From Planctomycetota bacterium (lineage in GTDB: Bacteria > Planctomycetota > Brocadiia > Brocadiales > Brocadiaceae): 37,283 bases of DNA. The notes under the pieces are model-generated. The model made no database searches and was not told the DNA's origin. It worked only from the letters and a program-made list of their open reading frames with translations. Made by a program: the position numbers and the translations under genes. The first letter of the stretch is position 1; each line of letters opens with the position of its first letter. Below, piece by piece: positions 32,335 to 37,283 of the stretch. The DNA is taken from assembly GCA_023261445.1 (NCBI GenBank), contig JAHFOX010000013.1, positions 1 through 37,283 on the forward strand, read 5' to 3'.

Positions 32335-32339
32335 TTACA

Positions 32340-32366
32340 CACCGCAAAGACGCAAAGAACGCAAAG
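32340..32366. repeat. Left inverted-repeat arm of the GxxExxY element
   Basis: Three CGCAAAG words at 9-nt spacing follow an initial CACCG. The arm starts five bases after the fumarase alpha stop codon. Confidence 0.85.
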
Positions 32367-32377
32367 GAAAAATTGAA

Positions 32378-32760
32378 ATGATAAAAGAGGAAGATAGGCT
32401 TTCAAAGGAAATTCTTTGAGCAGCAATCGAGGTGCATAGCTATCTTGGTCCATATTGTTGGAATCAGCTTACGAAGAATGCCTATGTTGGGAACTGGCTA
32501 TTCGTGGACTTACTTTTGAACGCCAAAAACCTCTTGCGGTGTCTTATAAAGGTGTAAAATTGGACTGTGGATATCGGCTGGATGTGGTTGTTGGAGAGTT
32601 GGCAATCCTGGAATTAAAGGCGGTTGATCAAATCGAGCCAATCTATGAAGCACAACTTTTGACATATTTAAAGTTGTCAGGTTTAAAATTGGGGATATTG
32701 ATTAATTTCAATGTTCCACTTCTAAAAGATGGGCTAAAGAGAATTGTCAATGGTCTTTAA
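32378..32760 (+). pseudogene. GxxExxY family PD-(D/E)XK nuclease-like gene, disrupted
   Basis: Starting at the ATG 32378, the reading is MIKEEDRLSKEIL, then TGA at 32417-32419, then AAIEVHSYLGP. Family members have a glycine (GGA) at the stop position, so this looks like a single G-to-T change. After GGTCCA (32447-32452) the frame shifts by one missing base and resumes at 32455 as LLESAYEECLCWEL, the family signature. The rest is intact, including RLDVVV and LELKAV, the D...ExK nuclease-like core, ending at TAA 32758-32760. Intact length would be about 127 residues. Both lesions lie in the N-terminus, so translation from the TTG at 32455 could still give the nuclease core. It is flanked by the inverted repeats of the element. 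Confidence 0.82.
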
Positions 32761-32762
32761 AA

Positions 32763-32789
32763 CTTTGCGCTCTTTGCGCCTTTACGGTG
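32763..32789. repeat. Right inverted-repeat arm of the GxxExxY element
   Basis: This is the reverse complement of the left arm with three mismatches: CTTTGCGCTCTTTGCGCC and then TTTACGGTG. It ends 25 bases before the fumarase beta start. Confidence 0.85.
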
Positions 32790-32814
32790 AACGATTGCCA
32801 TCAAATTAATACGT

Positions 32815-33372
32815 ATGCCAAACGTAATACATTTAAAAACACCTTTATCGGATGGCGACATTGTAAACCTCAAGATTGGTGATAGAGCAGTTATCAGTGG
32901 AATTATTTACACCGCAAGGGATGCGGCACATAAACGCTTAGTAGAACTTACAGATAAAGGTAAGGAATTACCCTTTGATATTCGAGGTCAAATTATTTAT
33001 TATGTAGGTCCTAGTCCTGCACGTCCGGGCAAGCCTATTGGTTCTTGCGGTCCTACAACTAGCTGCCGCATGGATGTGTATACACCAAAATTACTGGAAA
33101 AAGGACTTAAAGCTACAATTGGTAAGGGTAATCGTTCCGAGAATGTTGTTGAGGCTATGAAAAAACATAAGGCGGTCTACTTCGTTGCTACCGGTGGCGC
33201 TGCTGCCCTGTTAGCGAAGTCAGTAAAGAAGGCGGAAGTTATTGCTTATGAAGAACTGGGTGCAGAAGCTATAATGCGGCTTGAAGTCGAAAATTTTCCT
33301 ATAGTCGTTGCTAATGATATATACGGAAACGATCTATACAAAGAGGGAGTTGATAAATACAGGAAAGAATAA
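32815..33372 (+). CDS. Class I fumarate hydratase, beta subunit
   Basis: The 185-residue protein corresponds to the C-terminal half of single-chain class I fumarases and pairs with the alpha subunit encoded upstream. Conserved parts are LKIGDRAVISGIIYTARDAAHKR, PIGSCGPTTSCRMDVYTP (about 76-93), GKGN and the ATGGAAALLAKSV segment. No good Shine-Dalgarno is visible before the ATG at 32815; the 25 bases before it are AT-rich and follow the right arm of the inserted element. The insertion may therefore have separated the gene from its original translation signal. The gene is otherwise intact. Confidence 0.94.
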   Translation: MPNVIHLKTPLSDGDIVNLKIGDRAVISGIIYTARDAAHKRLVELTDKGKELPFDIRGQIIYYVGPSPARPGKPIGSCGPTTSCRMDVYTPKLLEKGLKATIGKGNRSENVVEAMKKHKAVYFVATGGAAALLAKSVKKAEVIAYEELGAEAIMRLEVENFPIVVANDIYGNDLYKEGVDKYRKE

Positions 33373-33443
33373 GACACACAATGTTTGATTTATTTATAAA
33401 GTAAGTTTTTGATAATAACACATAGACAAAGGAAATATTGGTT

Positions 33444-34748
33444 ATGAAAAAAATCCTATATATAATATTGGACGGCTTGGGCGACGGAAGGTATCGTTGT
33501 AAAGAACTTGGCAATCGGACGCCTCTCGAGGCGGCGGCTACCCCTACAATGGATATGTTAGCTAAGGAAGGACAGACAGGGCTTATGTATAGCGTAGGGA
33601 AAGGCATAGCGCCTGAATCAGACATTGCTGTAATTAGCATACTGGGATATGACGCAATGAAACATTATACAGGCAGAGGACCATTAGAAGCGCTTGCTGC
33701 TGGAATAAAAATAAACGATGGAGACCTTGCCTTTCGTGCAAATTTTGCAACAAGAGGCACGGGAAGAAATATAAAAGATCGCCGTGTAGGAAGAAATCTA
33801 TCTACAAAAGAGGCGTCCCATCTCTGTAAAGAAATTAATAAACGCGTCAAGTTGGAGTCTATACCTGCTGCATTCATGTTTAAAAACACCTTAGAATACA
33901 GAGGAGTATTAGTTATTCGTGGCATTAAGGATAAACTTTCTGGATATGTTACCAACACCGACCCTGCATATATAAAACATGGCCTTTTAGGTGTCGCAAA
34001 AAAAACGGGAACTTTTGAGAACATTGTGGAATATTGCATGCCAATAAAAGATTGTCCAGACTCTAATGCGGCATATCGCTCTGCATTGCTTGTTAACGAG
34101 TTTACCCTAAAAAGCTGTGAGGTGCTGGATCGGTCTGGAGTTAATAAAAATCGAATTAGAAATGGAAATCTTCCTGCAAACCTTATACTTTTAAGGGATG
34201 CAGGTGACCACCTTCCCAAACTTCCCACGATAAAAAACAGATTCAATAAAAATTTCGGGTGCTTTGTGGAAATGCCAACCGAAGAGGGGATTGCTTTATT
34301 GACTGGCATGAAGATAGTCCCAATACCACCGCCTACAAAAAATTTGGAAAAGGATTACACTTTACGTGCAAATATGACCATTAGGCATATTAAAAACTTT
34401 GATGGGCTTTATATTCACATTAAGGGACCCGATGTGCCCGGTCATGATGGTGACGCAATAAAGAAGAAAACTGTAATTGAACTGATTGATAAATATTATC
34501 TTGCGCCATTAATAGAAAGCATAAACCTTGACAAAACCATTGTCGCAATAACAGCAGATCATTCTACACCATGCAGATTAAAATCACATTCTGACGATCC
34601 AGTACCTCTGCTCATCAGCGGTGGAAACATTAAACCAGATACTACAAAATCCTTCTCGGAAAGGGACTGCTTGGCAGGAAGAATAGGCAAAATTCGCGGC
34701 ATCCAGCTTATGCCGCTGCTAATCAAATATGCAAACACAAACAAATAA
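33444..34748 (+). CDS. apgM: 2,3-bisphosphoglycerate-independent phosphoglycerate mutase, archaeal type
   Basis: This metal-dependent enzyme interconverts 2- and 3-phosphoglycerate in glycolysis/gluconeogenesis. The 434-residue protein belongs to the ApgM branch of the alkaline phosphatase superfamily. Visible pieces are YIILDGLGDGRYR near the N-terminus (metal Asp), ESDIAVISILGYD with the nucleophile Ser, YTGRGPLEALAAGI, HIKGPDVPGHDGD and AITADHSTPC (metal His/Asp). The ATG at 33444 with AAAGGAAA upstream is preferred to a TTG two codons earlier. The gene overlaps the AsmA-like gene by 20 bp. ApgM replaces the usual GpmI/GpmA type in many anaerobes. Confidence 0.93.
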   Translation: MKKILYIILDGLGDGRYRCKELGNRTPLEAAATPTMDMLAKEGQTGLMYSVGKGIAPESDIAVISILGYDAMKHYTGRGPLEALAAGIKINDGDLAFRANFATRGTGRNIKDRRVGRNLSTKEASHLCKEINKRVKLESIPAAFMFKNTLEYRGVLVIRGIKDKLSGYVTNTDPAYIKHGLLGVAKKTGTFENIVEYCMPIKDCPDSNAAYRSALLVNEFTLKSCEVLDRSGVNKNRIRNGNLPANLILLRDAGDHLPKLPTIKNRFNKNFGCFVEMPTEEGIALLTGMKIVPIPPPTKNLEKDYTLRANMTIRHIKNFDGLYIHIKGPDVPGHDGDAIKKKTVIELIDKYYLAPLIESINLDKTIVAITADHSTPCRLKSHSDDPVPLLISGGNIKPDTTKSFSERDCLAGRIGKIRGIQLMPLLIKYANTNK

Positions 34749-35856
34749 AAGAACATGGCTAAAATGGCTTGTGATTTCATGTGGTATAGTTATCTGTATT
34801 GTAGCAATTGTTATCATTGTTATACCAATATTCATTTCTGAAGATTATATAAGACAAAAAGTTGCCCAGACACTAGAAGAAAAAATCAAATTTATCAGCC
34901 AGATTGGGACAGTTTCATTTCATTCGCCAAACCATGTGAACATCCCTTATATAATCATTCAAAGGCAAGAACAGAACACAGAATCCCCCATCCGATTTGA
35001 TGATGTTCAATGTGCCGTGAAATTATTTCCTCTTTTATTAAAAAAGGTCGTTATTAAAAATATTTCTATACGGGAAATTAACTATGAAAACCGATTATTG
35101 ATAAAAGACCTTGCTACGGATAAATTTTCATTCAAGAACGGCATTATCTCTGCCTGCCTACGATTGACCGTGAATGAAGGGCCAGCAACTGTTAAAGGAA
35201 CTGTTGACCTTAATCAGGAGAAACCAATATTTGATATTTTAATCAGTGCGAAAGGTATTCATATTACTCAGGACGTACCAACCCTTAACCTAATCCCCAT
35301 ATTTACCGTAAAAGAAGGGGAATTTGGAGGCATCCTTGATATTGAAGGTCATATACGCGGCAAAGGGATTGACAATGAAATCCTCAATAAAAACCTAAAT
35401 GCAAATATGCGTCTTATGATAAAAGACGGTTATATTCGTGGAAACAAACTAATTTCTTCCGTACTGGAAATTATAGGTGTAACCAAATCATTCTCTTTTG
35501 ATTTAATGGAAACCGTAATCCAAATCGAAGAAGGAAAGATACATACCCCAAAAATAAGTATCCGAAGCTCTGCCATGGAACTCAGCGCATCAGGCACAAC
35601 TGAATTTGAAGGTAATATTTCTTACGATGCTGTTGTTAAATTTAATAAAGAATATCTGAATAAGGATATTGAAAAGATTGCAGGTTTAGTTTTAAAACAA
35701 AATACGCTGCCGGTAGAAATACGAGGCACAACCAAAGATCCGAAAATTTCGATAAAAATATCCAAAGATAATGTAGAAAATCTTGTCAGGGGTCTGGTAA
35801 ACGACTTTTTAGACAATCACAAAGAAAAACATAAAAAAGAAAAGGAAAATAATTAG
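34729..35856 (+). CDS. AsmA-like membrane-anchored protein
   Basis: The 375-residue protein has one N-terminal membrane helix (about 13-35, with VISCGIVICIVAIVIIVIPIF) and a long periplasmic part of repeated beta strands. The strand pattern (VQCAVKLFPLLLKKVVIKNISI; GEFGGILDIEGHIRG; LSASGTTEFEGNISYDAVVKF) resembles AsmA/DUF748-type proteins linked to lipid transport between the membranes. The C-terminus is very lysine-rich. The ATG lies inside the end of apgM (20-bp overlap), and the CvpA-like gene follows after two bases, so the three are co-transcribed. Function is inferred from fold pattern only. Confidence 0.75.
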   Translation: MQTQTNKRTWLKWLVISCGIVICIVAIVIIVIPIFISEDYIRQKVAQTLEEKIKFISQIGTVSFHSPNHVNIPYIIIQRQEQNTESPIRFDDVQCAVKLFPLLLKKVVIKNISIREINYENRLLIKDLATDKFSFKNGIISACLRLTVNEGPATVKGTVDLNQEKPIFDILISAKGIHITQDVPTLNLIPIFTVKEGEFGGILDIEGHIRGKGIDNEILNKNLNANMRLMIKDGYIRGNKLISSVLEIIGVTKSFSFDLMETVIQIEEGKIHTPKISIRSSAMELSASGTTEFEGNISYDAVVKFNKEYLNKDIEKIAGLVLKQNTLPVEIRGTTKDPKISIKISKDNVENLVRGLVNDFLDNHKEKHKKEKENN

Positions 35857-35858
35857 AA

Positions 35859-36425
35859 ATGATTTGGATTGATTACACAATATTTATAATGTTATTTTTT
35901 GCAGCACTATTTGGACTGGCAAGCGGTCCTGCACTACAATTTCTAAGAATTTGCTGCTTATTCATATCATTCTTTGCAGCGCTATTCCTCTACAGCATTT
36001 TGAGTAACATTCTAAAAAGTATTTTCACTGTTTCTACTGCCAATCTACTCAGCTACTTTATCATCTTTGGAGTTGCTTTTATTGTCATGTTTATAGTCAC
36101 TGATATCATTAAAAGAATATTGGGAAAGTGGAATACTGGAATAGGACTCAGATTATTTGGCGGATTATTGGGAATTCTCAAGGGGCTTATTTTTTGCGGT
36201 GTAATTATATTTGGCGTCCTGCTATTCTGCAGTAAACCTACTTGCGACAAGGTCAATAACTCAAAAGTTGCAACTCGTCTCGCTAAAGGCATGCAAACTG
36301 TCGTTTCTATTATTCCAAAAGGTGTTTCAAACAAGATTATGGGTTATGCGGAAGGATTCAAACAAAAGAATTCGTCACAAAGTGCAAAGCCTGACAAAGA
36401 GGAAGATTTCAAATCATCTCCGTAA
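35859..36425 (+). CDS. CvpA family membrane protein
   Basis: The 188-residue protein has four predicted membrane helices in the first 130 residues. It has the CvpA-family segment GIGLRLFGGLLGILKGLIF at about 96-114, where the conserved R..G...G..KG pattern sits. A hydrophilic tail of about 55 residues follows. CvpA proteins affect envelope processes such as colicin V production and bile or lipid stress resistance; the molecular function is not known. It is the last gene of the run and is followed by a strong terminator. Confidence 0.85.
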   Translation: MIWIDYTIFIMLFFAALFGLASGPALQFLRICCLFISFFAALFLYSILSNILKSIFTVSTANLLSYFIIFGVAFIVMFIVTDIIKRILGKWNTGIGLRLFGGLLGILKGLIFCGVIIFGVLLFCSKPTCDKVNNSKVATRLAKGMQTVVSIIPKGVSNKIMGYAEGFKQKNSSQSAKPDKEEDFKSSP

Positions 36426-36470
36426 AATAAGAGATCGTGCTTCATATCAATATAAATTCAAAAGTAAATA

Positions 36471-36504
36471 AAAAAGGGCCAGCTTTCTTTTGCCGGCCCT
36501 TTTT
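36471..36504. terminator. Bidirectional terminator between the CvpA-like and focA genes
   Basis: AAAAAGGGCC (36471-36480) pairs with GGCCCTTTTT (36495-36504); GC/GC inside extends the stem past one mismatch. The flanking A and T runs make it usable on both strands by these convergent genes. Confidence 0.9.
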
Positions 36505-36546
36505 GTTTGTAGTACAAAACCTCTTTGTTAGTAGTTTTACACTTTA

Positions 36547-37283
36547 TTATGACCTCATTTTCACCTTAACATCCTTGATCTCTTCAGAAGCTCCACCTGC
36601 ACGTGGTAACTCACCTGCTCCAGAACCGCCCTTTACAGCCTCCATCCTCCGGGCTCCCCTTTCATCCAGAGCAGTAGCGAACCAGTAGAGGAACGTAACG
36701 AAGAAACCGCCTCCCACAATATTCCCCAAAGTAACAGGAACGAGGTTATGACCAAACATCTTACCCCATGAAATCGCGGCTGGGTCGTGTGGCAGTAAAT
36801 TCGCGATCGTCAATATCGTCATATTCGCCACACTATGTTCCATGCCTGTCGTAATGAAGGCGAACAGGCACCACCAGATCATAATCAACTTGCCGGAATC
36901 ACTCGTACATCTAAAACTAGACCATATTGCTAAACAGACGAGCCAGTTACAGAAGATACCCCTGAAAAATAATTCCCACCATGGCCCATTCGACTTATAT
37001 GTAGCCACCTTCAGTATAAATGACTTCCATGGATCAGGGGCAAAAATACCAGCCATAATAACCATGAGAGCGAAAATCATTGATCCACCAAGGTTGCCGA
37101 TATACGTCCAAAGCCAACCCAGCAATGAATCGCCAAGCGTTACCGTACCCCTGAAGGCGCCCTTAAATATCAGCAGGTTGTATCCGGTAAACAACTCGGC
37201 CCCACCAATAATTACTAATGACAACGCAATACCAAAGGTTGCGCCTGCAACTATCTTACCTATCCCAGGATTTAGTGCTGCAA
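36547..37283 (-). CDS. focA: Formate/nitrite transporter (FocA/NirC family), C-terminal part (truncated by window edge)
   Basis: About 244 residues are visible, and the frame continues open to the window edge, so the N-terminus is missing. The pore-lining pieces are clear: GGAELFTGYNLLIF, a GNLGGS re-entrant segment, FCNWLVCLAIW and GMEHSVANMTI, which holds the conserved pore histidine. The last helix GGGFFVTFLYWF is followed by a hydrophilic tail of about 45 residues, longer than in E. coli FocA. The protein forms pentameric channels for monovalent anions such as nitrite or formate. In an anammox-type host, nitrite uptake would be the obvious role, but this cannot be read from the sequence. 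Confidence 0.95.
   Translation of the reverse strand, partial: AALNPGIGKIVAGATFGIALSLVIIGGAELFTGYNLLIFKGAFRGTVTLGDSLLGWLWTYIGNLGGSMIFALMVIMAGIFAPDPWKSFILKVATYKSNGPWWELFFRGIFCNWLVCLAIWSSFRCTSDSGKLIMIWWCLFAFITTGMEHSVANMTILTIANLLPHDPAAISWGKMFGHNLVPVTLGNIVGGGFFVTFLYWFATALDERGARRMEAVKGGSGAGELPRAGGASEEIKDVKVKMRS

Larger units (their letters stand above)
32340..32789. mobile_element. 450-bp element: 27-nt inverted repeats around a broken GxxExxY gene, inserted between fumarase subunit genes
   Basis: The left arm is at 32340-32366, starting CACCGCAAAGACGCAAAGAA. The right arm is at 32763-32789; its reverse complement starts CACCGTAAAGGCGCAAAGAG. The arms agree at 24 of 27 positions, each built from about three 9-nt words. 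They tightly bracket one gene: its ATG is 11 bases after the left arm and its stop two bases before the right arm. The element splits the otherwise adjacent fumarase alpha and beta genes. I saw no target-site duplication and no transposase, so mobilisation would be in trans or by another mechanism. Confidence 0.72.

Noticed and set aside
33665-34309. 214-residue open frame on the minus strand
   Set aside because: It is antisense to the phosphoglycerate mutase gene, whose motifs are intact; the antisense protein has no recognisable features.

Overview
The window reads as chromosomal DNA from an AT-rich (by eye about 38-40% GC) Gram-negative-type bacterium. It has an outer-membrane porin, an OmpA-type lipoprotein, an AsmA-like protein and a nitrite/formate channel. 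The gene mix (archaeal-type phosphoglycerate mutase, two-subunit class I fumarase, an oxoacid:ferredoxin oxidoreductase gamma domain, FocA/NirC) and the protein style resemble anammox Planctomycetota (Candidatus Brocadiales, e.g. Kuenenia or Brocadia). This assignment is inference; no rRNA or hallmark anammox gene lies in the window.

Layout. 1-6.1 kb, minus strand: the start of a Rossmann-domain protein, an EF-G-like GTPase, hisA, hisH, an OmpA-domain lipoprotein and a prepilin peptidase. 6.5-7.7 kb, plus strand: a small helical protein and the ribosome-rescue factor ArfB. 7.8-10.2 kb, minus: a phosphate module (OprO/P-like porin plus PstS) preceded by a four-hexamer Pho-box-like array. 10.4-10.9 kb: a cold-shock gene with a long leader carrying a terminator-like hairpin. 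11-14.5 kb, minus: a deacetylase-like/sulfotransferase fusion and a GT4 glycosyltransferase, probably for surface polysaccharide. 14.7-18.1 kb: an accessory island with a decayed HEPN gene, a BglII-like restriction-modification pair and a second HEPN protein between two diverged direct repeats. 18.3-22 kb, minus: the two subunits of a heterodimeric ABC exporter. 22.3-25 kb, plus: a SAM methyltransferase coupled to an ABC-F ATPase. 25.1-29.6 kb: exported proteins (seven TPRs; an eight-repeat presumed beta-propeller; a transglutaminase-like cysteine protein; a solute-binding protein). 30.5-36.4 kb, plus: a probable operon of a GNAT/oxidoreductase-gamma fusion, fumarase alpha, fumarase beta, phosphoglycerate mutase, an AsmA-like protein and a CvpA-like protein. 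The window ends inside a convergent FocA/NirC channel gene.

The most notable points are these. (1) A 450-bp inverted-repeat-bounded element carrying a broken GxxExxY nuclease-like gene is wedged between the two fumarase subunit genes. (2) Related micro-repeats, built as runs of about three 9-nt words, sit in at least five other intergenic gaps. (3) There is an unusual GNAT plus oxoacid-oxidoreductase gamma fusion with a four-cysteine cluster. (4) There is a three-part deacetylase/sulfotransferase/beta-sandwich protein. (5) There is a Pho-box-like array with exact 11-bp periodicity. I found no tRNA, rRNA or CRISPR array.
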